DNA from: CAWJMD01 sp963845675
GTDB taxonomy: Bacteria; Actinomycetota; Actinomycetes; Actinomycetales; CAWJMD01
Length of the DNA: 64,000 bases
Assembly: GCA_963845675.1 (NCBI GenBank)
Contig: CAWJSX010000005.1
Location: 682,001 to 746,000, forward strand
Direction: 5' to 3'
Shown: positions 26,253 through 35,970 of the stretch, piece by piece
Layout: every line of letters begins with the position of its first letter
Position numbering within the stretch: position 1 is the stretch's first letter
The notes under the pieces: generated by a model
What the model saw: the letters and a program-made list of their open reading frames with translations, nothing else
Told to the model about the DNA's origin: nothing
Database searches by the model: none
Position numbers and translations under genes: made by a program

Positions 26253-27575
26253 TCATGCGTGCTGGTCCAGCTCCCGCGGCAGGTCACGCATCGTCAGCAA
26301 CGGGGACAGCAGTACCGGGAGGACGGCGACGATCGAGCCCACGAACGCGATCCACAGCACGGTGCGCACCCCGAACGCCTCGCCGAGCACGCCGCCGAGG
26401 AAGCCGCCGATCGGCATCGTCCCCCACACCACGAACCGGATGGACGCGTTCATGCGACCCAGCAGCGGTTTGGGGCAGAGACGTTGCCGGAAGCTCACCT
26501 GCGTGACGTTGTAGAGCACGACGGCGAAGCTCACGCCGAACCACGACACGATCAGCGCCACCATCGGCGGCACGACGGTGCCGGCCAGGGGCATCAGCAC
26601 ACCGAACGGGATCCACACCAGCCCCGAGAGCGGGATGGTGCGGCCTTCGCCCACGAACCGCGAGACGCGCGTCACCACCAACGCCCCCAGCAGGCCACCG
26701 ACCGCGCCGATCGAGAACCCGATCCCGAGGTCCCCGGCGTCGAGGCCCAGGTCACGCAGGACGAAGAGGACGAGCAGCGCGACGCTCATCGACGAGAACA
26801 GGTTGCTGATCGCCGTGGTCGCGGTGATCCGCGCCAGCAGCGGGTGGCGGAGGACGAACGACAGCCCCTCGCGGATCTCGATGACCAGCGCGCGCCGCTG
26901 GGAGCGGTCGGGCGGGTGGTCGGGGTGCTGGATGCGGCTGATGAAGAAGGCCGAGCCGACGAAGCTCAGGGCGTCCAGCGCGAGCGTCAGGGGTGCCCCC
27001 ACGAGGCGGATCAGGCCGCCCGCCACGGCAGGCCCTGCGACCGTCGCGACGGACTGGCTGGCCTGGAGCTTGGCGTTGCCCTCGCTGATGGCCTCGGACG
27101 GCACGAGCTCCGGCAGGTAGCTCTGGTAGGCGACGTCGAAGAACACGGTGCAGACGCCCATCACGAGCGCGACCCCGAAGAGCTGCCAGAGGGTGAGCAG
27201 GTCGAGGGCCCAGGCGACCGGCAGGCTGCCGAGGGCCACCGCCCGGGCGAGGTCGTTGGCGACCAGCACACGCTTCTTGCGCCAGCGGTCGACCCAGGCG
27301 CCGGCCGGGAGGCCGATCACGAGGAACGCCAGGAACTCGAAGGTGGCCAGCATGCCCATCTCGAACTCGTCCGCGCCGAGCACCTCGACCGCCAGGACCG
27401 GTAGTGCGAGGAAGGTCAGCTGGGTGCCGACCTGGCTGATCGTGTCGCCGAGGAACAGCTGGCGGAAGTCGTGGTGACGGAACAGGCCACCACGCGGTCG
27501 ACGCGGGGTGTCCGGGGTGTCCCGGGCCGCCGCGGCCGTCGCGGGAGAGGGGCCGGCCGTCGGCAGATCGGTCAT
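26253..27575 (-). CDS. MFS transporter (MFS_3, EntS-like exporter)
   Basis: 440 residues from an ATG at 27575; another in-frame ATG at 27611 lies within the AT-rich control region. Twelve hydrophobic segments; FRQLFLGDTISQVGTQLT at the first helix and the loop GAWVDRWRKKRVLV between helices 2 and 3 match the MFS_3 group of enterobactin/macrolide exporters. The PLLGRMNASIRFVVWG segment repeats the pattern in the second half. It is divergent from an ArsR-type regulator, which suggests a regulated efflux pump. Export of a toxic small molecule is inference. Confidence 0.88.
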   Translation of the reverse strand: MTDLPTAGPSPATAAAARDTPDTPRRPRGGLFRHHDFRQLFLGDTISQVGTQLTFLALPVLAVEVLGADEFEMGMLATFEFLAFLVIGLPAGAWVDRWRKKRVLVANDLARAVALGSLPVAWALDLLTLWQLFGVALVMGVCTVFFDVAYQSYLPELVPSEAISEGNAKLQASQSVATVAGPAVAGGLIRLVGAPLTLALDALSFVGSAFFISRIQHPDHPPDRSQRRALVIEIREGLSFVLRHPLLARITATTAISNLFSSMSVALLVLFVLRDLGLDAGDLGIGFSIGAVGGLLGALVVTRVSRFVGEGRTIPLSGLVWIPFGVLMPLAGTVVPPMVALIVSWFGVSFAVVLYNVTQVSFRQRLCPKPLLGRMNASIRFVVWGTMPIGGFLGGVLGEAFGVRTVLWIAFVGSIVAVLPVLLSPLLTMRDLPRELDQHA

Positions 27576-27643
27576 GGTCACAGCGTGGGAGGAGTGGTTG
27601 GGAAATGTCAATCACAATGGACGATCCATGGCAGGGTGGCGGG
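27576..27643. promoter_or_regulatory. Divergent control region of MFS exporter and ArsR-type regulator
   Basis: A 68-bp gap that is unusually AT-rich for this genome around 27598-27632. On the minus strand TTGACA occurs at about 27606-27611 and could act as the -35 of the exporter gene. The stretch AATGTCAATCACAATGG is the best candidate for the regulator's operator. The GGGTGGCGGG just before 27644 is the ribosome site of the regulator. Confidence 0.4.
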
Positions 27644-28286
27644 ATGGGACGCCCTCGCTCCACCCCGGAGCCCCCCGCCGAGCCGTCGACCCAGCCACCG
27701 CCTCACGGGCCGTTGCCCGTCGGCTCACGCCGCCAGGTCTGGGCCAGGCGACCCGCGGACGAGGCGGAGGCGAAGGCGCTCGCCTCGTCGCTGCGCCTGC
27801 AGATCCTGCGCCTCACCCTCCACGAGGCACGGACGAACAAGGAGATCGCGACGGCCCTTGGCCGGAACCCGGCGTCGGTCCTCCATCACGTCCGCACCCT
27901 GGTCGACACCGGTTTCCTCATCGAGCAGCCCGTGCGCCGTGGGCGTCCGCGGTGCCCGGGAGGTCCCCTATCTGTCCTCGGGGAAGTCCTGGTACCTCGA
28001 GAGCGCGGCCCTCGCCGGCGACGACCCGTTGGCGGTGGGCGACCTGCTGCTCCAGGCCTTCCTCGCCGAGGCTCAGCGGGTCCCGCCCCGCAGCATGCGG
28101 ACCACGAGGCTCGGATTCCGGCTGTCGGAGGGGGACCGGGAGGAGGTGCTCGGACGCCTCCACGCCCTGATCGAGGAGATCGCCTCCCGCCCGAGCGACC
28201 CGGACGGGGTGCCGTGGGGGTTGTTCCTGGCTCTCCACCCCGAGACGGCTAGCAGCGCTGAGCCGGGGCGCCGGCCGCGGCGCTGA
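27644..28286 (+). pseudogene. ArsR-family winged-helix regulator (frame disrupted)
   Basis: Starts MGRPRSTPEPPAEP. The winged helix reads ALASSLRLQILRLTLHEA, NKEIATALGRNPASVLHHV, TLVDTGFLIEQP. Near 27948 one extra base breaks the frame; removing it continues GAREVPYLSSGKSWYLE and a C-terminal ~100-residue sensor region to the end EPGRRPRR. The length is 1 mod 3, as expected for one insertion. It is divergent from the MFS exporter, which it presumably represses. No cysteine metal site is visible, so a small-molecule or constitutive sensing mode is likelier than metal sensing. The final 38 nt overlap convergent galK. Confidence 0.78.
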
Positions 28287-29421
28287 CGAACGCCGGCGGC
28301 GCCAGACCGGCGCCGGCGAACGCCGTCTCGATCTCGCGGCTCACGGCCCCGAGGTCTCCGGCGCGGACGAGTGCCACGATGGACCCACCGAATCCTCCGC
28401 CGGTCATCCGCGCGCCGAGTGCCCCGGCGGCAGACGCGCTCTCGACCGCGAGGTCGAGCTCGGGACTCGACACCTCGTAGTCGTCGCGGAGGGACGTGTG
28501 CGAGGCGTCGAGGAGCGGACCGGCGTCGCGCGGACGCCCGGCCAGCAACAGGTCCGCGAACTCACGCACGCGGGCGATCTCGGTGACGACGTGTCGGACA
28601 CGTGGGAGGAGCCGGGGGTCCGCGGATGCCAGCACCCGCTCTGCCGCGGCGAGGTCCGAGACCTGGCGCAACGACGACACCCCGAGCAGCTCGGCGGCGC
28701 GGACACAGTCCTGCCGGCGCGCGGCGTACTCGCTGTCGACGAGCCGGTGGGGCGCCCGCGTGTCGCACACCAGGAGCGCGAGACCTGAGACCTCCAGGGC
28801 GAGCGGCACGTGCTCGACGCGGTGGTCGAGGCAGTCGATCAGCAGCGCGTGCCCGGCACGTGCACGCAGGCTGGCCGTCTGGTCGAGACCGCCTGTGGAC
28901 GCCATGGCGATCTCGTTCTCCGCCCGGACGCAGACCGCTGCCAGGCGTGCGCGGCCATCGTCGTCGGTGTCGAGCCCGACGATGTCGGCGAGGGCGATGG
29001 CCAGGGAGCACTCCAGCGCCGCCGAGCTCGAGAGCCCGGCGCCGACGGGGACGTCCGAGTCGACTGCGACGTCCACGCCGGGTACGTCGACCCCGTCGGC
29101 GCGCAGCGCCCAGAGCACGCCGGCCAGGTAACCGGCCCACCCTGGGGGCTCGCCCGGCGCGACGTCGCCGAGACGCCCCTCCCAGGGGGTGTCGGGTGCT
29201 TGGGCGCTCACGAGCCGGACCAGGTCGTCCGCCCGGCGCCGGACCGCTGCGAACGTGCTCTGCTGCAACGCGATGGGCAGGCAGAGGCCGGCGTTGTAGT
29301 CGACGTGCTCCCCGATCAGGTTGACTCGTCCTGGCGCTCTCCAGACGCCGTCCGGCTCACAGCCGTAGGTCCGGGAGAACAGCTCGGCGGACGCCTTGGC
29401 CAGCGCGTCCTCGTGGCTCAC
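28249..29421 (-). CDS. galK: Galactokinase
   Basis: 390 residues from an ATG at 29421 overlapping the galT stop by 4 nt. GHMP kinase motifs: GRVNLIGEHVDYNAG (galactokinase signature), PVGAGLSSSAALE (phosphate loop) and GARMTGGGFGGSIVAL (C-terminal motif 3). Phosphorylates galactose released by the beta- and alpha-galactosidases encoded nearby, feeding GalT. It is the last gene of the leftward bgaL-deoR-galT-galK operon. Confidence 0.97.
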   Translation of the reverse strand: MSHEDALAKASAELFSRTYGCEPDGVWRAPGRVNLIGEHVDYNAGLCLPIALQQSTFAAVRRRADDLVRLVSAQAPDTPWEGRLGDVAPGEPPGWAGYLAGVLWALRADGVDVPGVDVAVDSDVPVGAGLSSSAALECSLAIALADIVGLDTDDDGRARLAAVCVRAENEIAMASTGGLDQTASLRARAGHALLIDCLDHRVEHVPLALEVSGLALLVCDTRAPHRLVDSEYAARRQDCVRAAELLGVSSLRQVSDLAAAERVLASADPRLLPRVRHVVTEIARVREFADLLLAGRPRDAGPLLDASHTSLRDDYEVSSPELDLAVESASAAGALGARMTGGGFGGSIVALVRAGDLGAVSREIETAFAGAGLAPPAFVSAAAGAPAQRC

Positions 29422-30524
29422 GAGGCGACGTCACGGAGTCGGTCGGCGATGCGCTCGGGTGTGGTGTCGTTGACCCACGCCCCCATGCCCGACTCCGACC
29501 CCGCGAGGTACTTGAGCTTGCCGGGGGCACGCAGCACCGAGAACGCCTGCAGGTGGAGCCGTCCCAGATCCCGTCCCTCGCCGACGGGGGCCTGGTGCCA
29601 TCCCGCGATGTACGGCAGCAGGTCGACCCCGTCGAAGTACCGGTCGAGGCGCATCATCAGCTCGAGGTAGACCTCGGCAAGCTCCTCGCGCTCGTCCTTG
29701 TCGAGCGCCGCGAGGTCGGGGACGTCACGGTGCGGTGCGAGGTGGACCTCGACCGGCCAGCGGGCCGCGGCCGGGACGTAGGCGGTCCACTGCTCACCGG
29801 ACAGCACCACACGGGTGCCGGCCCTCCGCTCGGCGTCGAGGACGTCGCGGAGCAGGAGACCACCGCCGCTGCGCCGGTGCGCGGCGGCCTGCTGCAGCAT
29901 CAGCTGCGACCGCGGCGTGACGTAGGGGTAGGCGTAGATCTGGCCGTGCGGATGGTGCAGCGTGACACCGATCTCCTGGCCCCGGTTCTCGAAGCAGAAC
30001 ACCTGCTGGACGCCCTCCACTGCGGAGAGCTCCGCGGTGCGGTCGGCCCAGGCGTCCACGACCGTCCGGACCCGCTCGTGGGAGAGGTGCGAGAACGACG
30101 TGTCGTGCTGGCTGGCGAAGCAGATCACCTCGCACCGGCCCGCTGCCGGACGCACCGGCCAGAGGGCCTCGCCGTCCAACGCCCCCGTCGCCGAGGTCGC
30201 CTCCGCGGAGAACGAGGGGAACCTGTTCTCGAAGACCACGACGTCGTAGTCGTCGGAAGGGATCTCGGTCTGCGCGTCCGCGTGGCTGGGGCAGAGGGGG
30301 CACTCGTGGGTCGGGGGACGGTTGGGACGGTTCATCCGGTGGGCGGCCATCGCCACCCACTCGCCGGTGAGCGGGTCCCGGCGCATCTGGCCGGCCTCCT
30401 CGCGGGCGCCGAGGGGTCGCGTGTCGTGCACCTGGCGCTCGCGTGTCCCGCTCACGAACGGCTCGCGGTCGTCGAAGTAGATGATCGCGCGGCCGTCCGC
30501 CAGCCGGTGCTCGGACCGTCTCAT
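29418..30524 (-). CDS. galT: Galactose-1-phosphate uridylyltransferase
   Basis: 368 residues from an ATG at 30524, overlapping the DeoR stop by 4 nt. The zinc site CPLCPSHAD and the active-site HHPHGQIYAYPYV with the nucleophilic His of HPH are present; NRFPSFS and HLAPHRDVPDL are further family blocks. It exchanges Gal-1-P for Glc-1-P on UDP-glucose. galE is not in the window. Coupled on both sides (deoR, galK). Confidence 0.97.
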   Translation of the reverse strand: MRRSEHRLADGRAIIYFDDREPFVSGTRERQVHDTRPLGAREEAGQMRRDPLTGEWVAMAAHRMNRPNRPPTHECPLCPSHADAQTEIPSDDYDVVVFENRFPSFSAEATSATGALDGEALWPVRPAAGRCEVICFASQHDTSFSHLSHERVRTVVDAWADRTAELSAVEGVQQVFCFENRGQEIGVTLHHPHGQIYAYPYVTPRSQLMLQQAAAHRRSGGGLLLRDVLDAERRAGTRVVLSGEQWTAYVPAAARWPVEVHLAPHRDVPDLAALDKDEREELAEVYLELMMRLDRYFDGVDLLPYIAGWHQAPVGEGRDLGRLHLQAFSVLRAPGKLKYLAGSESGMGAWVNDTTPERIADRLRDVAS

Positions 30525-31312
30525 GACACGGCCCTCCGTCCGTTGCCGCTGATGATGACCCGCTCGACGCGGTTGCGCAGGACCTCCTTGGCGGGGGCCG
30601 GTAGCGCGTTGTCCGTGACGAGCACGTCGACCTGGTCGAGACCGGCGATCGTGCTGAGACCGACGACACCCCACTTGGTGTGGTCGGCGACGACGACGCA
30701 CCGCCGCGCGGTGGCGATCAGGGCACGGTTCGTCTCGGCCTCCACCATGTTGGGCGTGGTGAGGCCCGCTTCCGGGTCGAGGCCGTGCACGCCGAGGAAG
30801 AGCCAGTCGACGTGCAGCGTGTGGAGCGACCCGACGGCCACCGGGCCGACGAGGGCGTCGGACGGGGTCCGGGTGCCACCGGTGAGGACGACCGTGAGGT
30901 CGGAGCGACCCGTCTCGTGGAGCATCTGCGCGACCGGGACCGAGTTGGTGACGACGGTGAGGTCAGGCACGTGCCGCAGCTCGCGGGCGACCTCGTAGGT
31001 GGTCGTACCCGCCGAGATGGCAACCGCTGCACCGGGTTCAACGAGCGTGACCGCCGACCGGGCGATCGCCTTCTTCTCCTCGGTCTGCAGCGACGACTTG
31101 GCGGTGAAGCCTGGCTCGTCGGTGCTGCGGCCGCTGACGGCGGTGACGCCTCCGTGGACGCGCTCGACGAGCCCGCGCGCGGCGAGGCTCTCGATGTCGC
31201 GCCGGATCGTCATGTCCGAGACGCCGAGCAGCTCGACCAGCTCGGAGACGCGCGCGGCGCCGTGCTCGCCGACACGGTCGAGGATGCGCTCCTGGCGCTG
31301 GCTGGCGAGCAC
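30521..31312 (-). CDS. DeoR/GlpR family transcriptional regulator of the galactose locus
   Basis: 263 residues from a GTG at 31312, 2 nt after the beta-galactosidase stop. N-terminal helix-turn-helix: RQERILDRVGEHG, VSELVELLGVSDMTIRRDIE, HGGV. The C-terminal sugar-phosphate sensor domain has ISAGTTTYEVARELR, VLTGGTRTPSDALVGP and ADHTKWG. Such regulators are usually repressors released by a phosphorylated sugar intermediate; here Gal-1-P or a related intermediate is the natural guess. Its place inside the operon it probably controls implies autoregulation. Confidence 0.93.
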   Translation of the reverse strand: MLASQRQERILDRVGEHGAARVSELVELLGVSDMTIRRDIESLAARGLVERVHGGVTAVSGRSTDEPGFTAKSSLQTEEKKAIARSAVTLVEPGAAVAISAGTTTYEVARELRHVPDLTVVTNSVPVAQMLHETGRSDLTVVLTGGTRTPSDALVGPVAVGSLHTLHVDWLFLGVHGLDPEAGLTTPNMVEAETNRALIATARRCVVVADHTKWGVVGLSTIAGLDQVDVLVTDNALPAPAKEVLRNRVERVIISGNGRRAVS

Positions 31313-31314
31313 GG

Positions 31315-33303
31315 TCAGCCCTCCCTGACGACGGCGACACGGCCCGCGTCCAGCTGCAGCCGGTCGACCGGACGGTCGGTGACGAGGTCGTGACCCGCGA
31401 CGTCCACCTCGACGGGCTCGTCGGTGTGGTTGATCGCGAAGAGCCAGGAACGGCCGTCTCCCCGTCGCCGGACGACCTCGACGCCGTCCGGCGCCGACAC
31501 GGGGGCGGTGACGTCGGCAGCGCGCCAGCACCTGGGCCATCAGCCCGTCCAGCCCCGCGCTGTCGAGGCGCGTCGCGACGTACCAGGCGGCGCCCCGGCC
31601 GACGTCGCGTCGCGTCGTGGCCGGCACGCCGTCCAGCGCACCGCCGGTGTAGCGCGCGAGGACCTTGGCGTCCGCGACCTCGAGCAGCTCGCTCCACAGC
31701 GAGCCGGTGGTCCCGTCGTCCAGGGAGACGGTCTCGCCGGGGACGAGCGGGAAGAACTCCTCGACGCGCAGGCCCAGCAGGTCCCTGAAGCGCGCCCGGG
31801 TAGCCGCCGAGCCGGATGTGGTCGTTCTCGTCGACGATCCCGGAGAAGTACGTGACCAGCACCTGCGCGCCCGCCTCGGCGGCTGCCGTGAGGCGGTCGC
31901 CCAGGTCGTCCGCGCAGAGGTACAGCGTCGGGACCACGACGACGGCGTAGGTCGACAGGTCGGACGACGGGTGGACCACGTCGGCCGTGACGCCGACCCG
32001 GCGCAGGGCCGCGTGCACGTCGTGAGCGACCTGCCCGTACTCGATGGCGGAGGAGGGGTGGGACGGGATCTGACAGCCCCAGCCGGCCTGGTAGTCCCAT
32101 AGCAGCGCCACCGACGCCTCAACGCGCGAGCCGACGACCTCGCCGAGACGGCCGCAGATCCCGCCGAGCTCGGTCACCTCGCGGAACACCTTGGTGTCGG
32201 CGCCCGCGTGCGGGACGAGACCCGAGTGGAACTTCTCCGCGCCCGCCCGCGAGGCCCGCCACTGGAAGAACCCGAGCGTGTCGGCGCCGCGCGCCACGTG
32301 CGCGAGCGAGTTCCGCACCAGCTCTCCCGGGGCCTTGGCCCGGTTGACCGGCTGCCAGTTCACCGCGCTGGTGGAGTGCTCCATCAGGACCCAGGGCCCC
32401 CCGGCCGCCAGGCCCCGCGTCAGGTCGGCGGCGAACGCCAGCTCTGCTGCGGCGTCGTCGAGAGCGCCGTCGAGGTAGTGGTCGGTGCTGACGACGTCCT
32501 GCTCGGGCGCCCACTGGTGGTAGTCGAGCAGCCTGAAGTGGTCGAGCGTCATGAAGTTCGTCGTGACCGGCACGCCGGGGGAGAGGCTGTGCAGCACGTC
32601 GCGCTCCGCCGTGTACTGCGCGAGCAGCGTGTCCGAACCGAAGCGTGCGAAGTCGAGTGACTGCGTCGGGTTCCCGATCGCGGTGCTGCGTCGCGGAGGG
32701 AGCACCTGCGACCAGTCGGTGTACCGCTGGCTCCAGAACGACGTGCCCCACGCGTCGTTGAAGGCCTCCAGGTCCTCGTACCTGGCTCGCAGCCACGTGC
32801 GGAAGGCGTCGGCGCAGGTGTCGCAGTAGCAGGGCAGGTTGTGGCACGCGTACTCGTTCGAGACGTGCCACATCGCCACGCGCCGGGTGGTCGGCGTAGC
32901 GGCGAGCCATCTGCTCGGCGAGGGCGACGGCGTGCTCGGTGAAGACCGGCGAGCTGGGGCACCAGGTCTGCCGGCTGCCGGGCCAGAGCGTCCGTCCGTC
33001 GACGTCGACCGGGAGGGTCGCGGGGTAGTGCTGCGAGAACCACGGCGGCGGGGAGGCGGTGCCGGTGGCGAGGTCGACCGCGATGCCGCCGTCGTGGAGG
33101 AGCCCGAGGACCTCGTCCAGCCAGCCGAACTCGTAGCGGCCGGGCTCGGGCTCCAGCCAGGACCACGAGAAGACGCCGACGGTGGCGAACGTGACGCCGG
33201 CGCGCTGCATCAGCGCGACGTCCTCGTGCCACACCTCTCGCGGCCACTGCTCCGGGTTGTAGTCGCCCCCCAGGGCGATGCGGTCACTCGGCCAGTCGCG
33301 CAT
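31315..33303 (-). pseudogene. GH42 beta-galactosidase (frame disrupted)
   Basis: Starts MRDWPSDRIALGGDYNPEQW at 33303 with GGAGGAGG upstream. Conserved GH42 features: DYNPEQWP, FSWSWLEPEPGRYEFGWLDE, WHVSNEYACHNLPCYC (acid/base Glu of the NEY motif), and a trimerisation-like MEHSTSAVNWQPVNRAK holding the nucleophile Glu. The frame slips near 32885, 31795 and 31522; each is repaired by dropping one base, and the total length is divisible by 3. The C-terminus ends VVREG. It releases galactose from lactose or beta-galactosides, feeding GalK/GalT. First gene of its operon. Confidence 0.9.
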
Positions 33304-33618
33304 GGCGTCAGCGTCCTCCTCCCGGGACGAGAAAGTCAACAGAACCGCACACGCCATCTGCCGTCATCCCAGCGTTCTGCCTCTTCATCACGATCTCATC
33401 TCGCCAAAGCAGGCTCTTGACAGGGGATGCGGGAGGGGCGAGAGTCATCCGCAGAAGTGATCGAAATTGTTTGATCCTGTCGAGTCGGTGCCCGTGACCA
33501 TCTCACCGCGCCGGCGGCAGGCAGCAGGACCCGGGCACCGCCGCCCCCGTCGGGCCCGGTCGAGACCGTCGACAGGGCCCGCCGTGCGCGGAGGCCCTGA
33601 GGTGCCGTAGGAGGCGTC
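33304..33618. promoter_or_regulatory. Divergent control region between beta-galactosidase and galactoside-transport operons
   Basis: 315 bp without a gene. On the plus strand, TTGACA at 33417-33422 with GAGAGT 17 bp later is a fair promoter for the transport operon. An AT-rich imperfect inverted repeat, GATCGAAA-TTG-TTTGATC, at 33459-33476 lies just downstream of that -10 and is a candidate DeoR-type operator. Toward the other side, GAAAGTCAAC at 33331 (TTGACTTTC on the minus strand) precedes the beta-galactosidase ribosome site. A strong TAGGAGG precedes the ATG at 33619. Confidence 0.5.
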
Positions 33619-34972
33619 ATGTCCCGTCCGCAGTCCCAGGCCGAGTACCTGGCCAGCATCGTCCCCTCGTCCGTGGCCGCGACGTCCCTGCGGCGCCGGA
33701 CCCTCCTGCGCGGAGCTCTGCTCGCCGGCGGCGCAGCCGGTCTCGGCGGCACCCTCGCAGCATGCGGGGACGACGGTGGCGGCTCCAGCGGTGGGGGTGG
33801 CGGAGAGGGCGGGGGCAACGTCACGTTCGGCTCCAACGAGAGCGGGAACACCTTCGCCGAACAGCGGGACGCGCAGGCGGCCGACTTCGAGCAGGCGTCG
33901 GGCACGAGGTCAAGATCAACGCCGTCGACCACAACACGTTCCAGGAGAACATCAACACCTACCTGCAGGGCAACGCGGACGACGTGTTGACGTGGTTCGC
34001 GGGCTTCCGGATGCGGTTCTTCGCCGAGAACGGCCTCATCGGCGACGTCAGCGACGTCTGGCCCCTCGACGGCATCCCGGACTCCTTCAAGGAGGCCTCG
34101 ACCGGCAACGACGGCAAGCAGTACTTCGTGCCGCAGCAGTACTACCCGTGGGCCGTGTTCCACCGGAAGTCGACGTTCGAGGAGAACGGCTACACCCAGC
34201 CCGACGACGCTCGACGAGATGGTGGCGCTCTGCAAGCAGATGCAGACCGACGGCCTGGTCCCGATCGCCTTCGGCGACAAGGACGGCTGGCCGGCGATGG
34301 GCACGTTCGACATGCTCAACATGCGCGTCAACGGCTTCGACTACCACATCTCGCTGATGGCCGGTGAGGAGGACTGGAACAGCCAGGAGGTCAAGGCCGT
34401 CTTCGACCAGTGGCGCGAGCTGCTGCCCTACCACCAGACCGACGCCCTCGGTCGCACCTGGCAGGAGGCGGCTCAGACGCTGCAGCAGAAGAAGGCCGGG
34501 ATGTACATCCTCGGCACCTTCCTCAACGAGCAGTTCCCCGACGACGAGGAGGACCTCGACTTCTTCACGTTCCCCGAGATCGACTCGAACATCGGATCCG
34601 GTGCCATCGACGCACCCATCGACGGGTTCTGCATGTCCGCCGACCCCGACAACGAGGAGGGCGCCAAGGCGTTCCTCGCGTACCTCGCCTCGCCCGGAGG
34701 CCGCGGCCGCGGCCGCCGACCACGGGCCTGCCCTTCATCGCGGCCAACACGAACGCCGACACCAGCGAGTACTCCGAGCTGCAGAAGAAGTCGGCCGAGC
34801 TGGTCGGCCAGGCCGACAACATCGCCCAGTTCCTCGACCGCGACACGCGCCCGGACTTCGCGTCGACCGTCGATCATCCCGTCGCTGCAGCAGTTCCTCG
34901 GCTCCCCGGACGACGTCGACGGCCTCACCGAAGAGCATCCAGGACCAGAAGGTGTCGATCTTCGGCAGCTGA
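33619..34972 (+). pseudogene. ABC sugar transporter, Tat-type lipoprotein substrate-binding protein (frame disrupted)
   Basis: Starts at ATG 33619. The N-terminus has a twin-arginine type signal (SLRRRTLLRGALLAGGAAG) and a lipobox ending LAAC, then a glycine-rich linker. The body matches family-1 sugar-binding proteins: INAVDHNTFQENINTYLQG, DDVLTWFAGFRMRFFAENG, AQFLDRDTRPDFAST, IPSLQQFLG. Frame breaks near 33903, 34209, 34700-34725, 34868 and 34930; the 1-mod-3 length equals seven extra bases. It delivers sugars, presumably alpha- or beta-galactosides, to the two permeases that follow. The most heavily interrupted gene here apart from the GH36 gene. Confidence 0.85.
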
Positions 34973-35007
34973 CCCGCCCGCCGCGCTCGATCCCGAAGGA
35001 GTAGGCC

Positions 35008-35970
35008 ATGTCGCTGGAGACCCCCGTAGGAGCAGGTGGGAACGGTCCGCCGCGAGCGACCACCCGAGAAGCTCACGGCGAGCCGGGCCCGTCCGCTGCA
35101 GCGGCTCAGGGGGCGCGACCGGCTGGTCGTGAGCCCTCATGGTCGTCGTGCCGACGGTCTTCGTGGTCGGACTGGTCTGGTTCCCGGCGCTCGCGTCGGT
35201 GCTGCTGTCGTTCACGAACTGGAACGGCCTCGGCCCGCTGGCGCGACATCGAGTTCATCGGCTCCGAGAACTACACCAACGTCGCCACGATCTACCCGCC
35301 GTTCTGGCCGGCGGTGCAGCACAACCTCATCTGGCTGGTGTTCCTGTTCCTCGGACCGACGGTGCTGGGCGTCTTCTTCGCCGTCCTGCTCGACAAGGAG
35401 ATCCGGGGAAGCCGCTTCTACCAGACGGCGCTGTACATCCCGGTCGTGCTGTCGCTCGCGCTGATCGGCTTCATCTGGCAGCTGCTCTACTCGCGGGACC
35501 AGGGGCTGATCAACGACGTCCTCGGGACGTCGATCGACTGGTACGGGGACCCGTCGGTCAACCTCTGGGCGGTGCTCTTCGCGACCGGCTGGCGGCACAC
35601 CGGCTACATCATGCTGCTGTACCTGGCCGGTCTGAAGGGTGTCGACCACTCGCTGCGCGAGGCTGCGTGCGGTGGACGGCTCGGGCGAGGTGTCGACGTT
35701 CTTCCGGATCATCCTGCCGGTGATGCGACCCGATCAACCTCATCGTGCATCGTCGTCGTGGTGATCGAGTCGCTGCGTGCCTTCGACCTCGTCTGGGTGA
35801 TCAACAAGGGCCGCAACGGCCTCGAGCTGATCGCCGCGCTGGTGACCCAGAACGTCGCCGGTGAGGCCAGCCGGATCGGCTTCGCCTCGGCGATGGCCAC
35901 GATCATGCTGCTCATCTCGTCGGTGTTCATCACCATCTACCTGCGTGTCGTGATGAAGGAGGAGCGATGA
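35008..35970 (+). CDS. ABC sugar transporter permease 1 (MalF-like), locally garbled frame
   Basis: The frame from ATG 35008 to 35970 stays open (320 codons), but two stretches (about residues 20-85 and 213-250) read out of frame. Other frames there give TVFVVGLVWFPALASVLLSF (first helix) and the EAA-loop region VDGSGEVSTFFRIILPVMRP. Three +1 sites in each stretch restore the frame. In-frame parts are typical: FLGPTVLGVFFAVLLD, SRFYQTALYIPVVLSLA, AFDLVWVINKGRNG. Six membrane helices after repair. The ATG of permease 2 overlaps the stop. Confidence 0.85.
   Translation: MSLETPVGAGGNGPPRATTREAHGEPGPSAAAAQGARPAGREPSWSSCRRSSWSDWSGSRRSRRCCCRSRTGTASARWRDIEFIGSENYTNVATIYPPFWPAVQHNLIWLVFLFLGPTVLGVFFAVLLDKEIRGSRFYQTALYIPVVLSLALIGFIWQLLYSRDQGLINDVLGTSIDWYGDPSVNLWAVLFATGWRHTGYIMLLYLAGLKGVDHSLREAACGGRLGRGVDVLPDHPAGDATRSTSSCIVVVVIESLRAFDLVWVINKGRNGLELIAALVTQNVAGEASRIGFASAMATIMLLISSVFITIYLRVVMKEER

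Noticed and set aside
26259..27404. 381-codon rightward open frame with no stop
   Set aside because: Antisense to the MFS exporter; its Arg/Asp/His/Gln-rich composition is that of a shadow frame and no domain is visible.
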